DNA of 38,578 nucleotides, from NCBI GenBank assembly GCA_945612775.1, contig CALZAF010000005.1, positions 1 to 38,578 of the forward strand. Reading direction: 5' to 3'. The notes beneath the pieces are model-generated. The model was not told where the DNA came from. It worked only from the letters and a program-made list of their open reading frames with translations, and ran no database searches. The DNA comes from an uncultured bacterium (lineage in GTDB: Bacteria > Bacteroidota > Bacteroidia > Bacteroidales > Muribaculaceae). Positions 17,324-27,028 of the stretch are shown here, one piece after another (within the stretch, counting starts at the first letter, position 1; every line of letters begins with the position of its first letter). The translations under genes were made by a program, and so were the position numbers.

Positions 17324-18661
17324 ATGAATGTTAACAAAATTCTTAGCGACCTCGAAGCTAAGCACCCAGGCGAAAAGGAATACCTACAAGCCGTGAGAGA
17401 AGTACTTCTATCTGTAGAAGATGTTTACAATCAGCACCCAGAGTTCGAAAAGGCAAAAATCATCGAAAGAATGGTTGAGCCAGATCGTATCTTCACATTC
17501 CGCGTAGCGTGGGTAGATGATAAGGGTGAGGTTCAAACCAACATTGGCTATCGCGTGCAGTTCAACAATGCCATTGGCCCGTATAAGGGAGGTATTCGTT
17601 TCCATGCATCGGTTAACCTTTCTATTTTGAAATTCTTGGGATTTGAGCAGACATTTAAGAATGCACTTACTACATTGCCTATGGGCGGTGGTAAGGGTGG
17701 TTCAGACTTCAGCCCACGTGGTAAGAGCGACGGCGAAATTATGCGTTTCTGCCAAGCCTTTATTCTCGAATTGTGGAGAAACCTTGGTCCAGACCGCGAT
17801 GTTCCAGCAGGTGACATTGGCGTAGGCGGCCGTGAAGTGGGTTATATGTTCGGTATGTATAAGAAGTTGGCTCGTGAACACACTGGTACATTCACTGGCA
17901 AGGGTCTCGACTTTGGCGGTTCGAAGATTCGTCCGGAGGCTACTGGTTTCGGAGCATGCTACTTCGTGAGAAATATGCTGCGCAGTATGGGTCAAGATTT
18001 TGCAGGCAAGACAGTGGCTCTATCAGGCTTCGGTAACGTGGCTTGGGGTGCTGCATTGAAGGCTACCGAACTTGGTGCTAAGGTTGTTACTATCTCTGGT
18101 CCTGACGGATACATTTACGACCCAGATGGTATTTCAGGCGAAAAGATCGACTATATGCTCGAACTTCGTGCATCGGGCAATGATATCGTAGCTCCATATG
18201 CTGAAAAGTATCCAAACGCTACATTCTATCCTGGCCGTCGTCCATGGGAAGTTAAGGTTGATATCGCTATGCCTTGTGCTACTCAAAACGAAGTTGGCAA
18301 AGAAGACGCAGAAAACCTCGTTAAGAACGGCGTAACTCTTGTGGGTGAAGTATCTAACATGGGATGTACTCCAGAAGCTATCGACACATTCATTGCCAAC
18401 AAGATTCCTTACGGTCCTGGTAAGGCCGTAAACGCTGGTGGTGTGGCTACTTCGGGTCTTGAAATGAGCCAAAACGCTATCCACTTGTCGTGGTCGGAAG
18501 AAGAAGTTGACCAACGCTTGCATCAGATTATGAACGACATCCACACTCAATGTGTGAAATACGGTACTGAAAGCGACGGTTACATCAACTACATGAAGGG
18601 TGCTAATATAGCCGGCTTCATGAAGGTGGCTAACGCTATGATGGGTCAAGGTATCATCTAA
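17324..18661 (+). CDS. gdhA: Glutamate dehydrogenase
   Basis: A cytoplasmic hexameric dehydrogenase of 445 residues, which interconverts 2-oxoglutarate plus ammonium and glutamate. The N-terminal substrate domain has GPYKGGIRFH (85-94), with K88, and PMGGGKGGSDF (119-129) containing catalytic K124. DVPAGDIGVGGREVGY and TGFGACYFV follow, then the nucleotide domain with VALSGFGNVAWGAA. The length of about 445 and the overall pattern fit the small biosynthetic GdhA class, usually NADP-linked; the coenzyme is not proven. Strong promoter and terminator and a regular codon bias suggest high expression. It is transcribed alone. Confidence 0.96.
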   Translation: MNVNKILSDLEAKHPGEKEYLQAVREVLLSVEDVYNQHPEFEKAKIIERMVEPDRIFTFRVAWVDDKGEVQTNIGYRVQFNNAIGPYKGGIRFHASVNLSILKFLGFEQTFKNALTTLPMGGGKGGSDFSPRGKSDGEIMRFCQAFILELWRNLGPDRDVPAGDIGVGGREVGYMFGMYKKLAREHTGTFTGKGLDFGGSKIRPEATGFGACYFVRNMLRSMGQDFAGKTVALSGFGNVAWGAALKATELGAKVVTISGPDGYIYDPDGISGEKIDYMLELRASGNDIVAPYAEKYPNATFYPGRRPWEVKVDIAMPCATQNEVGKEDAENLVKNGVTLVGEVSNMGCTPEAIDTFIANKIPYGPGKAVNAGGVATSGLEMSQNAIHLSWSEEEVDQRLHQIMNDIHTQCVKYGTESDGYINYMKGANIAGFMKVANAMMGQGII

Positions 18662-18697
18662 TATTTGCATCCGACTCAATTTGCTTACTATAAATAG

Positions 18698-18727
18698 CCT
18701 CGGGAGGGTAGCCTCTCGAGGTTTTTT
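18698..18727 (+). terminator. Intrinsic terminator of gdhA
   Basis: A 10-bp stem with one G-T pair (arms 18698-18707 and 18712-18721) and loop GTAG is followed by six T at 18722-18727. The crcB -7 element starts only 3 bases later. Confidence 0.93.
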
Positions 18728-18729
18728 GC

Positions 18730-18737
18730 TATATTTG
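18730..18737 (+). promoter_or_regulatory. Promoter (-7) of crcB
   Basis: An exact TATATTTG directly after the gdhA terminator. The expected leader of about 35 bases is too short to hold a fluoride riboswitch. Confidence 0.6.
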
Positions 18738-18779
18738 CACTTTCGTAATTATCTAAATCAATAAAAAGTACAGGATAAT

Positions 18780-19151
18780 ATGCTGAAAGAGATGATGATA
18801 GCAGGTGCTGGTGGCTTTATAGGCACTTGTGGACGATATGCTGTAAGTCGCCTTACTGCCACTTGGGCGGTGGCGCCATTTCCTATGGGAACATTTGCGG
18901 TGAATATGCTGGGATGCCTGTTGATTGGTGTTCTGGCAGGCCTCGCCGAGCGGGGCGGAGTAATCTCACAAAATGCCAGCCTGTTGCTTATCACAGGCGT
19001 ATGCGGAGGTTTTACCACATTTAGCACATTCTCAAATGAAATGTTTGCCATGATACAGTCAAGGCAATATGTGGTGTGCGGCATCTATTTTGTGCTAAGC
19101 GTGGTTATAGGAGTGGCACTCGTGTGGGCTGGGCGTAGCATTTTGCACTAA
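18780..19151 (+). CDS. crcB: Fluoride channel CrcB/Fluc
   Basis: A small inner-membrane protein of 123 residues with four hydrophobic segments (about 5-25, 35-57, 66-88, 97-119). From family knowledge it forms a dual-topology dimeric fluoride-export channel. The family motifs are all present: GGFIGTCGRY (11-20), GTFAVNMLGC (37-46) with N42, and GVCGGFTTFSTF (73-84), the segment with the sodium-site and fluoride-pathway phenylalanines. Start ATG overlaps no other frame. It has its own promoter. A 7-bp hairpin (arms 19168-19174 and 19191-19197) follows the gene but has no T run. Confidence 0.95.
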   Translation: MLKEMMIAGAGGFIGTCGRYAVSRLTATWAVAPFPMGTFAVNMLGCLLIGVLAGLAERGGVISQNASLLLITGVCGGFTTFSTFSNEMFAMIQSRQYVVCGIYFVLSVVIGVALVWAGRSILH

Positions 19152-19242
19152 AAAATTATAAAATAGTCGAAGTGTGACGAGTAGCAACGCCACTTCGCTT
19201 AAAAAAAGATTGAGGTGGTTTAGATATTTGCAAGATATTGCG

Positions 19243-19250
19243 TATCTTTG
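19243..19250 (+). promoter_or_regulatory. Promoter (-7) of the ileS cluster
   Basis: An exact TATCTTTG, 41 bases before the ileS ATG. No T-box or other long leader structure fits in this space. It probably drives the whole ileS-to-ftsE run, as I see no internal terminator. Confidence 0.6.
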
Positions 19251-19291
19251 CACGCGAATAATAAATATGTAATGATTATTTCATAAGTGAG

Positions 19292-22200
19292 ATGAAAAAT
19301 AAATATACAGAGTACAGTAAATTTAATCTTTCGGAGATAAATAAGACCGTTCTGAAGCAGTGGGACGAAGAAGATGTGTTTGCACAAAGCATAAAGGAAC
19401 GCGAAGGCGCTCCTTCATTTGTTTTCTTTGAAGGTCCTCCATCGGCTAATGGTATGCCTGGCATTCACCACGTAATGGCTCGAACTATCAAGGATATTAT
19501 CTGCCGCTACAAGACCATGCAAGGTTATCAGGTGATGCGTAAGGCAGGATGGGATACGCACGGACTTCCAGTAGAACTCGGCGTTGAGAAGGCGCTCGGT
19601 ATCACTAAGGAAGACATCGGCAAGAAAATTTCAGTTGACGAATATAATGCAGCTTGCCGTCGCGAAGTGATGAAATACACTAAGGAATGGACCGACTTGA
19701 CTCACAAGATGGGCTATTGGGTTGACCTTGACCACCCATATATCACTTATGAAAACAGCTACATTGAGACACTTTGGTGGCTTTTGAAGCAACTTTATAA
19801 CAAAGGCTTGCTTTACAAGGGTTACACTATTCAGCCATACTCGCCTGCAGCGGGCACTGGCTTGAGTTCTCACGAGCTTAACCAACCGGGTTGCTACCGC
19901 GATGTAAAGGACACTACAGTTACTGCCACATTTAAGGTGGTGGATAATGGTAATGCCGTGGTAGAAGAAATTAAGGCAAAGGCTGACGAAAAGTTTGCTA
20001 AAAACATCAATATCATAGCATGGACCACAACTCCTTGGACACTGCCATCAAACACCGCATTGTGTGTTGGACCAAAGATAGAGTATGTGGCTGTGGAGAG
20101 TTATAACCCATATACAGGCGAGCCGGGCGTTTTCGTTTTGGCTAAGCCGCGCTTGAATGCTTATTTTGCTGCAGCTGCAGCTGAAAAATCGCTCGACGAA
20201 TATGCTGCTGGCGATAAAGTGATACCATTTAAGGTTATTGCTGAGTTTACTGGCGAACAATTGGTGGGTATCAAGTATGAGCAGCTCTTCCCATGGGTTA
20301 AGCCAGTGGCAAAGGAGGACGACAACATCGTTATTAAGGATGCCGAAGCATTCCGTGTAATACCTGGCGACTATGTTACTACAGAAGACGGTACGGGTAT
20401 CGTACACATCGCACCAACATTTGGTGCCGACGATGCCGCTGTGGCTAAGGCTGCCGGTATTCCTTCGCTCTTCATGATCAATAAGAAGGGTGAAACTCGT
20501 CCAATGGTAGATTTCACTGGAAAGTACTATGAAGAGGCTGAACTCGACGAATGGTTTGCTGAAAATTGCGTTAATAGTGCTGTATATGATGAATTTGCTG
20601 GCGCCTATGTGAAGAATGCCTACGATCCGAAGTTTAACGAGGGCGGCAAATATGACGAGAAGGCAGCATCGAAGGCTGAGGACCTTAATATAGTGCTCTG
20701 CATGAAGATGAAGCAAGCCGGCACAGCATTTAAGATAGAAAAACATGTGCATAACTATCCTCACTGTTGGCGCACCGATAAACCTGTCCTTTACTATCCA
20801 TTGGACAGCTGGTTTATCAAATCTACTGCTTGCAAAGAGCGCATGTCGGAGCTAAATAAGACTATTAAGTGGAAGCCAGAACATACAGGAACTGGTCGTT
20901 TCGGCAAGTGGCTTGAAAACTTGAACGACTGGAACTTAAGCCGCAGCCGCTATTGGGGTACACCACTGCCAATCTGGCGTAGCGAAGACGGCGAAGAGAA
21001 GTGTATCGGTAGTATTGCCGAACTTTATGATGAAATTGAAAAGTCGGTAGCTGCAGGATTCATGGCAAGCAATCCGTATAAGGATAAAGGCTTCGTGCCA
21101 GGCGATTATAGCAAGGCAAACTATGATAAGATTGACATTCACCGCCCTTACGTTGACCACATCGTCCTCGTATCGGAATCGGGCAAGCCTATGAAGCGTG
21201 AACTCGACCTTATCGATGTGTGGTTCGACTCGGGTGCTATGCCATATGCTCAAATTCACTATCCATTTGAGAACAAAGAAGCGCTTGACAATCGCACCGT
21301 TTATCCAGCCGATTTCATCGCCGAAGGTGTTGACCAGACTCGTGGCTGGTTCTTCACATTGCACGCAATCGGCACTATGGTATTCGATAGCGTTGCATAT
21401 AAATCGGTAATTTCTAACGGCCTTGTCCTCGACAAGAACGGAAATAAGATGAGCAAGCGCCTTGGCAATGCAGTTGACCCATTTGGCTCAATAGAAAAAT
21501 ATGGTACCGACCCATTGCGTTGGTATATGATTTCTAACTCATCGCCATGGGATAACTTGAAGTTTGACGTAGCCGGAGTAGAAGAGGTTAGTCGTAAGTT
21601 CTTCGGAACGCTATATAACACATATTCGTTCTTTGCATTATATGCTAATGTGGATGACTTTGACAACTCGCTTCCACAGATACCATACGAAGAACGACCA
21701 GAAATCGACCGTTGGATTTTGTCGCTCCTCAACACTCTTATCGGTGACGTTACCGCACAGCTCGATGATTATGAACCCACAAAGGCAGCTCGCGCCATCC
21801 AAGATTTCGTGGGCGACAACTTGAGTAACTGGTTCGTACGCTTGAATCGTAAGCGATTCTGGGGTGGTGAAATGAATAACGATAAATTGTCGGCATATCA
21901 AACCCTATACAAGTGTTTGGAAACCGTAGCACTTTTGATAGCGCCAATAGCTCCATTCTATGCCGATCAGCTCTATCGCGACTTGACAAGAGTGACTACC
22001 GGCAACGAAAAGTCGGTTCACTTGGCTAAGTATCCTGTGCAAGACTCTAAGGTTAACAAGGTGCTCGAAGCACAAATGAAGGTAGCTCAAGACATTACTT
22101 CGATGGTGCTCTCTCTACGCCGCAAGAGTAATCTTAAGGTTCGCCAGCCACTTTCTACCATTATGATTCCTGTAGTTGACGAAGAACAGCGCAGCGAGGT

Positions 22201-22807
22201 AGAAGCAATGAGCGCATTGATTCTCAATGAGGTAAATGTTAAGAACATCAAGTATGTAAGCAGCGAAGAGGGTGTGCTTGTGAAGCGCGTTAAGCTCGAC
22301 TTCAAGAAACTTGGTCCAAAGTTTGGCAAGATTATGAAGCAAATAGCTGCTAAGGTGGCACAGATGAGCCAGAACGACATTATTGAGTTGGAGAAGTCAG
22401 CTCAATTCGCCTTCGATATCGATGGACAGCAAGCTGTGATAACAACCGATGATGTAGAAATCATCTCGGAAGATATCCCAGGTTGGTTGGTAGCAAACGA
22501 AGGATCGTTGACAGTGGCTCTCGACATTACGGTTACAGAAGATCTTAAGCGCGAAGGTTATGCTCGAGAACTTGTAAACCGCATACAGAATATCCGCAAG
22601 AGCAGCAATTTTGAAATTACCGACAAGATTAATGTGGTGATTTCGAGCGATGAGCACACCGACGCCGCTATTGCTGAATATAAAGAATATATTTCGAAAC
22701 AAGTCTTGGCTGATTCGATTGAAGTAGCTCCAGTGGAAGCTGGCGACGACGTGGTAGAATTAGACATGGATGAGTTTACTCTTAATGTGAAAGTAACTAA
22801 GGCTTAG
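19292..22807 (+). CDS. ileS: Isoleucine-tRNA ligase
   Basis: A class I aminoacyl-tRNA synthetase of 1171 residues, which charges tRNA-Ile. The HIGH-equivalent is GIHH (57-60) in PPSANGMPGIHHVMAR. The editing domain CP1 shows TTTPWTLPSNTALCVGP. The KMSKS loop is KMSKR (K719). The anticodon-binding domain and a long C-terminal region follow. At about 1170 residues it is longer than E. coli IleRS (~940) and resembles the eukaryote-like type 2 IleRS, a class known for low sensitivity to mupirocin; that trait is inference here. It heads a compact plus-strand cluster, with the TraR-like gene starting 32 bases after its stop codon. Confidence 0.97.
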   Translation: MKNKYTEYSKFNLSEINKTVLKQWDEEDVFAQSIKEREGAPSFVFFEGPPSANGMPGIHHVMARTIKDIICRYKTMQGYQVMRKAGWDTHGLPVELGVEKALGITKEDIGKKISVDEYNAACRREVMKYTKEWTDLTHKMGYWVDLDHPYITYENSYIETLWWLLKQLYNKGLLYKGYTIQPYSPAAGTGLSSHELNQPGCYRDVKDTTVTATFKVVDNGNAVVEEIKAKADEKFAKNINIIAWTTTPWTLPSNTALCVGPKIEYVAVESYNPYTGEPGVFVLAKPRLNAYFAAAAAEKSLDEYAAGDKVIPFKVIAEFTGEQLVGIKYEQLFPWVKPVAKEDDNIVIKDAEAFRVIPGDYVTTEDGTGIVHIAPTFGADDAAVAKAAGIPSLFMINKKGETRPMVDFTGKYYEEAELDEWFAENCVNSAVYDEFAGAYVKNAYDPKFNEGGKYDEKAASKAEDLNIVLCMKMKQAGTAFKIEKHVHNYPHCWRTDKPVLYYPLDSWFIKSTACKERMSELNKTIKWKPEHTGTGRFGKWLENLNDWNLSRSRYWGTPLPIWRSEDGEEKCIGSIAELYDEIEKSVAAGFMASNPYKDKGFVPGDYSKANYDKIDIHRPYVDHIVLVSESGKPMKRELDLIDVWFDSGAMPYAQIHYPFENKEALDNRTVYPADFIAEGVDQTRGWFFTLHAIGTMVFDSVAYKSVISNGLVLDKNGNKMSKRLGNAVDPFGSIEKYGTDPLRWYMISNSSPWDNLKFDVAGVEEVSRKFFGTLYNTYSFFALYANVDDFDNSLPQIPYEERPEIDRWILSLLNTLIGDVTAQLDDYEPTKAARAIQDFVGDNLSNWFVRLNRKRFWGGEMNNDKLSAYQTLYKCLETVALLIAPIAPFYADQLYRDLTRVTTGNEKSVHLAKYPVQDSKVNKVLEAQMKVAQDITSMVLSLRRKSNLKVRQPLSTIMIPVVDEEQRSEVEAMSALILNEVNVKNIKYVSSEEGVLVKRVKLDFKKLGPKFGKIMKQIAAKVAQMSQNDIIELEKSAQFAFDIDGQQAVITTDDVEIISEDIPGWLVANEGSLTVALDITVTEDLKREGYARELVNRIQNIRKSSNFEITDKINVVISSDEHTDAAIAEYKEYISKQVLADSIEVAPVEAGDDVVELDMDEFTLNVKVTKA

Positions 22808-22839
22808 TAAATATTTAACCAAAACAAACTTTTTGCACT

Positions 22840-23217
22840 ATGGCTGAAAAAGTAAGATATTCAGATGCTGAACTTCAAGAATTTAAGGAATTGATTCTTG
22901 AAAAACTCGAACAAGCTCAGAAGGAATATGACGACCTTAAGTCGAGTATGGTAAACAGTAATGATACTGCCGATACGTCTCCTACATTCAAGGTACTCGA
23001 AGAGGGTGCGAACACATTGAGCAAGGAGTCGCTGGCTCAATTGGCTAACCGCCAGTTGTCGTTTATCCAGAAGTTAAAGGCAGCATTGATAAGAATAGAA
23101 AACAAGACATACGGAGTGTGTCGCGAAACTGGCAAGCTGATTCCAAAAGAGCGCTTGCGTTTGGTGCCACATGCTACATTGAGTGTTGATGCCAAAAATA
23201 ATGCGAAAAGAAAATAA
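22840..23217 (+). CDS. TraR/DksA-family protein without the zinc cysteines
   Basis: A 125-residue protein with a long N-terminal helical hairpin (about 8-88) and a C-terminal region shaped like the DksA/TraR zinc finger: YGVCRETGKLIPKERLRLVPHATLS. DksA proteins insert a coiled coil into the RNA polymerase secondary channel. Here only C94 remains of the usual four Cys; the others are Thr, Thr and Ser. The surrounding pattern (TYG, IPKERL, VPHAT) is well kept, so the finger probably folds without zinc, as seen in other members of the family. It sits between ileS and lspA with short gaps (32 and 23 bases), a placement I associate with Bacteroidota. Whether it binds polymerase is unknown. Confidence 0.88.
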   Translation: MAEKVRYSDAELQEFKELILEKLEQAQKEYDDLKSSMVNSNDTADTSPTFKVLEEGANTLSKESLAQLANRQLSFIQKLKAALIRIENKTYGVCRETGKLIPKERLRLVPHATLSVDAKNNAKRK

Positions 23218-23240
23218 TTAACTTTTATTTAGCCTTATTG

Positions 23241-23885
23241 ATGAAATTGACACGAGGAAAATTAGCGGCAATAATCATTGCCGCTATTGTAGTAATTGAC
23301 CAGATAGTAAAAATTTGGGTAAAAACCCACTTCTTTTATGGCGAGGAGTATAGAATAACCGATTGGTTCATTCTGCGCTTTATTGAGAACAATGGGATGG
23401 CGTTCGGAATGGAGTTTGGTAGCAAATTACTCCTCACTTGGTTCAGAATTATTGCAGTAGGGGTGCTGATATATTGCATAACTAAGATAAAGGATCGCGA
23501 GGACATGCCCACAGGCTTTATAGTGTGTGTGGCACTCATCACCGCCGGAGCTTTAGGCAACGTAATCGACTGTGTGTTCTATGGGGTGATTTTCGACCGC
23601 CCCGAACTATTCCAGACAGCCACTTTGTTTCCTGAAGCTGGTGGTTATGGCACATTGTTTAATGGTCTCGTGGTGGATATGCTCTACTTCCCGCTTGTGG
23701 AATGGGACTGGCCTATGTGGATGCCATGGGTGGGTGGAGAACACTTTATTTTCTTCCAGCCAATCTTCAACATAGCCGATGCTGCCCTAAGTGTAGCTAC
23801 TATAGTGATAATATTGTTTTACTCTAAAACGCTTGCCAAGACTTCGGAGGGTAAACACTCAGAAAAAGAGCAAATTGAGCAATAA
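23241..23885 (+). CDS. lspA: Lipoprotein signal peptidase (signal peptidase II)
   Basis: An inner-membrane aspartic protease of 214 residues that cleaves prolipoprotein signal peptides after lipid attachment. Four membrane segments are visible (about 8-26, 64-82, 91-112 and 178-196). The active-site aspartates are D146 (VVDM) and D180 (FNIADAALS). Other conserved blocks are D20-Q21, ENNGMAFG (49-56) and GALGNVID (103-110). It is about 50 residues longer than E. coli LspA because of a loop between GNVID and VVDM and a loop before FNIAD. The ATG at 23241 is preferred to the TTG one codon earlier. Its next neighbour is itself a predicted lipoprotein, a likely substrate. Confidence 0.95.
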   Translation: MKLTRGKLAAIIIAAIVVIDQIVKIWVKTHFFYGEEYRITDWFILRFIENNGMAFGMEFGSKLLLTWFRIIAVGVLIYCITKIKDREDMPTGFIVCVALITAGALGNVIDCVFYGVIFDRPELFQTATLFPEAGGYGTLFNGLVVDMLYFPLVEWDWPMWMPWVGGEHFIFFQPIFNIADAALSVATIVIILFYSKTLAKTSEGKHSEKEQIEQ

Positions 23886-23903
23886 ACCATAAAGTTTAAG
23901 TTG

Positions 23904-24911
23904 ATGAATCGTATTTTGCCAATCATAACGATATTTGTGTTTTCGGCGATATTTATATCGTGCGAGAAAGCGCCCCGATATGCCATTGGCGAGAGCGATA
24001 TGGAGGACCTTCTGGTTGATATTTATAAAGCTGAAGCTTACATAGAGGCACACTATCTGGAATTTGCCGACGACACTTCGAAAATGCTTCTTAAACAATC
24101 GGTATTTATGAAGCATGGTGTAACCCCGGAAAAGTTCGACACGTCGATGAAGTGGTATTCTAAGAATATCCCAGTGTATATGGACGTTTACGATAATGTG
24201 CAGAAACGACTCGAAAAAGAGCGCAATGAACTTGATATAAGCACTGGCAACATAGTGGCAACGCACCGCAAAACCGGAACGGGCAAGACATACAAGAATT
24301 TTGGCGACTCTGCCGACTTGTGGATGTCGGCACGACAGTTTATTCTTACCGAGAACATCGAAAACGGCATTTTGCCATTCGAACTTAAGACCAATCAAGA
24401 GTCGCAGAAGGGTGATAAATATAGCTTGAAGATGCTTGTGGTGAACAATAAGACGGAGATTAAGGCTCTTGTGGCGCTTCTATATAGCGATGATAGCTAC
24501 ACATTCATTGAACGCAGAATGTCATCGAATGGATGGCTTGATGTGGCTGTTCAGGGCGATTCGCTTAAGAGCATCAAGAACGTGTTCGGATACATAAAGT
24601 ACGGCGCTGTGCCTCATGGCGAAATAGTGTATGTGGATAGTATTTTGCTGCTCCGCACGCATCTCGACCGAAATACGTATAATATTATTAACACCCAGAA
24701 GGTTCTTGACCGCCACAAAAGCGAAGAAACCGGCAAAACGGCAACCGACAATACTTCTTCTGAGTCGAAGAAACCAGAATCGGGCAATATGGTACGACCT
24801 CAATCCGAAGGTGCGAGTCCTTCGTCGAGGGCTATGTTGCGTCGCCGACTAAGCGAGGATAATAATAAATCGGGAAACGAAATTCATGATGTGAGAGGGC
24901 AGACCAAATGA
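23904..24911 (+). CDS. Lipoprotein of the DUF4296 type
   Basis: A 335-residue predicted lipoprotein. The signal peptide ends in a lipobox with C20 (FISCEKAP). The next ~90 residues, MEDLLVDIYKAEAYIEAHY through a Lys/Glu-rich helix (EKRNEL region), match the pattern I associate with DUF4296, a Bacteroidota domain of unknown function commonly beside lspA. The central part is probably beta-rich. The last ~60 residues are polar and Ser/Pro/Arg-rich (SSESKKPESGNMVRP), probably disordered. The ATG at 23904 is used rather than the TTG just before it. The stop codon overlaps the hisH start as ATGA, implying coupled translation. No biochemical role is known. Confidence 0.82.
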   Translation: MNRILPIITIFVFSAIFISCEKAPRYAIGESDMEDLLVDIYKAEAYIEAHYLEFADDTSKMLLKQSVFMKHGVTPEKFDTSMKWYSKNIPVYMDVYDNVQKRLEKERNELDISTGNIVATHRKTGTGKTYKNFGDSADLWMSARQFILTENIENGILPFELKTNQESQKGDKYSLKMLVVNNKTEIKALVALLYSDDSYTFIERRMSSNGWLDVAVQGDSLKSIKNVFGYIKYGAVPHGEIVYVDSILLLRTHLDRNTYNIINTQKVLDRHKSEETGKTATDNTSSESKKPESGNMVRPQSEGASPSSRAMLRRRLSEDNNKSGNEIHDVRGQTK

Positions 24912-25513
24912 GTGTAGGAATCATAAAATATAATGCCGGAAATATATTCTCGGTTAGGTGCGCATTGCAGCGAATTGGCGTGGATGCGCTTGTTACCGAC
25001 GATAAGCATGAGTTGCTGAAATGCGACAAGATAATATTCCCTGGTGTGGGTGAGGCATCTACTGCTATGGCTTATCTGCGCGCTACGGGGCTTGATAACT
25101 TGATACTTAGCCTAAAGCAACCAGTTCTTGGCATTTGCATCGGAATGCAGCTGATGTGCGACCACTCGGAAGAAGGCGATGCCGATTGCCTCGGAATTTT
25201 TGACGGACTCACTGTGAAGCGATTTGATAATTCGCTCGCCGATGAATCGTTTAAGATTCCTCACATGGGCTGGGACACTATAAATGTGGCTAAAGGTAAC
25301 AGACTTCTGCCACAATATTTATGTGATGAATACGTTTATTATGTTCATAGCTATTATGCCCCCATCTCTGAGCGTTACACTATAGCAAGCACCGATTATA
25401 TTGTGCCATATAGTGCAGCTCTTAATAAAGACAACTTTTATGCTACGCAGTTTCACCCCGAAAAGAGTGGACGCATTGGCGAAACCATATTGCGAAATTT
25501 TCTCGAATTATGA
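24908..25513 (+). CDS. hisH: Imidazole glycerol phosphate synthase, glutaminase subunit
   Basis: A class I glutamine amidotransferase of 201 residues, which releases ammonia from glutamine and passes it to HisF. The triad is visible: nucleophile C77 in GICIGMQ, and H183 with E185 in [16 protein letters not shown] (42-50) forms the oxyanion region. Its ATG overlaps the stop of the DUF4296-type gene and its stop overlaps the hisA start, both as ATGA, so translation is tightly coupled. Confidence 0.97.
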   Translation: MSVGIIKYNAGNIFSVRCALQRIGVDALVTDDKHELLKCDKIIFPGVGEASTAMAYLRATGLDNLILSLKQPVLGICIGMQLMCDHSEEGDADCLGIFDGLTVKRFDNSLADESFKIPHMGWDTINVAKGNRLLPQYLCDEYVYYVHSYYAPISERYTIASTDYIVPYSAALNKDNFYATQFHPEKSGRIGETILRNFLEL

Positions 25514-26241
25514 TTGAAATAATACCAGCTATCGACATTATCGAGGGTAAGTGCGTTCGACTTAGCAAAGGTGATTACAGTCAGAAAAAGATGTATAATG
25601 AATCGCCAGTCGAAGTGGCAAAGCTCTATGAGAGTTTGGGTTGCAAATCACTGCATCTCGTTGACCTTGATGGAGCAAAATCGAGTCACATAGTTAACTA
25701 TGCGGTGCTTGAGGCGATTGCCACAAAGACACGGTTGACCATAGACTTCGGAGGCGGCTTAAAAAGCGACGATGACTTGCGAATAGCCTTTGAATGTGGT
25801 GCCAGCAAAGTGACTGGCGGGAGCATAGCCGTAAAGAATAATGCGCTTTTTGAAAGCTGGATTGGCCGTTATGGCGCCGATCATATAATCCTCGGTGCTG
25901 ATGCAAAGGGCGGCAAGATTGCTACTAACGGATGGCTCGAAAGTAGCGACCAACAGATTATTCCATTCATAGAATACTATGTCGGTAAAGGCATAACTGA
26001 TGTTATAAGCACCGATATTGATCGCGATGGTATGCTCGAAGGTCCATCGCTTCAGCTATATTCCGAGATATTGGCAAAAATAAGCGGTATCAGGCTGATA
26101 GCAAGTGGTGGCGTTAGTGATATGGCCGACATAGATGCTTTAGATGAAATTAATGTTCCTGCAGTGATAGTGGGAAAGGCTCTTTACGAGGGCCGTATTA
26201 CTCCTGACGAACTTGAGCATCATAATGTTAAACTAATTTGA
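25510..26241 (+). CDS. hisA: ProFAR isomerase HisA
   Basis: The (beta/alpha)8-barrel isomerase of histidine synthesis, 243 residues, which converts ProFAR to PRFAR by an Amadori rearrangement. [16 protein letters not shown] at the N-terminus carries the first catalytic Asp (D8). [19 protein letters not shown] and [12 protein letters not shown] follow, the last supplying the second Asp. The C-terminal phosphate site is IASGGVSD. The start overlaps the hisH stop by four bases. It feeds HisF/HisH, whose genes flank it. Confidence 0.97.
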   Translation: MIEIIPAIDIIEGKCVRLSKGDYSQKKMYNESPVEVAKLYESLGCKSLHLVDLDGAKSSHIVNYAVLEAIATKTRLTIDFGGGLKSDDDLRIAFECGASKVTGGSIAVKNNALFESWIGRYGADHIILGADAKGGKIATNGWLESSDQQIIPFIEYYVGKGITDVISTDIDRDGMLEGPSLQLYSEILAKISGIRLIASGGVSDMADIDALDEINVPAVIVGKALYEGRITPDELEHHNVKLI

Positions 26242-26264
26242 TAATTCTCTAACTACGATAGATT

Positions 26265-27026
26265 ATGCTTGCCAAACGCATTATCCCATGCCTTGACGTA
26301 AAAAACGGTAAGACCGTGAAAGGGGTGAACTTTGAGAACTTCAGAGATGCTGGCGACCCGGTAGAACTGGGGCGTCGCTATAGCGATGAAGGCGCCGATG
26401 AATTGGTGTTTCTAGACATTACAGCATCGCTCGAAGGTAGAGACACCTTTGTGAATGTGGTAAGACGCGTGGCAGAGAACCTAAACATACCGTTTACCGT
26501 TGGCGGCGGCATTAATAAGATGAGCGATGTGAATGTAATGCTCAACGCCGGTGCCGACAAAATCTCGATTAATTCATCGGCGTTAAGAAATCCCGGTCTT
26601 ATAGATGAAATATCAAGTCATTACGGCAATCAGGTATGCGTGGTGGCAATAGATGCAAAGTGCGAGGACGACGGCAGGTGGCACTGCTATGTGAAAGGAG
26701 GTAGCGAGCGTACCGAACGAGAACTGTTTGAGTGGGCACACGAGGCGCAAGAGCGAGGTGCCGGCGAGATATTGTTCACAAGCATGAATCACGACGGTGT
26801 TAAAACCGGATTTGCCTGCGATGCGCTCAGAGAACTTCACAATAGTTTGTCGATACCAATAATTGCATCGGGAGGCTGTGGCGCAATGGAACATTTTCGC
26901 GATGTTTTCGACTTTGGCATGGCCGACGCAGCATTGGCTGCAAGTGTGTTCCACTTTAATGAGATATCGATAAGAGAACTCAAGCAATATTTAAAAGCAA
27001 ATAATATAAATGTAAGAACTATATAA
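26265..27026 (+). CDS. hisF: Imidazole glycerol phosphate synthase, cyclase subunit
   Basis: A (beta/alpha)8-barrel cyclase of 253 residues, which uses ammonia from HisH to turn PRFAR into imidazole glycerol phosphate and AICAR. The catalytic aspartates are D11 ([10 protein letters not shown]) and D130 (VVAIDAK). [18 protein letters not shown] and the IIASGGCG phosphate site are all present. It lies 23 bases after hisA and 2 bases before hisIE. The frame is clean over the full length. Confidence 0.97.
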   Translation: MLAKRIIPCLDVKNGKTVKGVNFENFRDAGDPVELGRRYSDEGADELVFLDITASLEGRDTFVNVVRRVAENLNIPFTVGGGINKMSDVNVMLNAGADKISINSSALRNPGLIDEISSHYGNQVCVVAIDAKCEDDGRWHCYVKGGSERTERELFEWAHEAQERGAGEILFTSMNHDGVKTGFACDALRELHNSLSIPIIASGGCGAMEHFRDVFDFGMADAALAASVFHFNEISIRELKQYLKANNINVRTI

Positions 27027-27028
27027 TT

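Noticed and set aside
18738-18779. Possible fluoride riboswitch before crcB
   Set aside because: Only about 40 bases separate the promoter from the start codon, and no GGxGATGGCATTCTCC-like core is present.
19168-19197. Hairpin after crcB as an intrinsic terminator
   Set aside because: The 7-bp stem is followed by CTTAAAAAAAG, not a T run, so I did not list it as a terminator.
19251-19291. Possible T-box leader before ileS
   Set aside because: The leader is about 40 bases, with no specifier stem or terminator/antiterminator pair.
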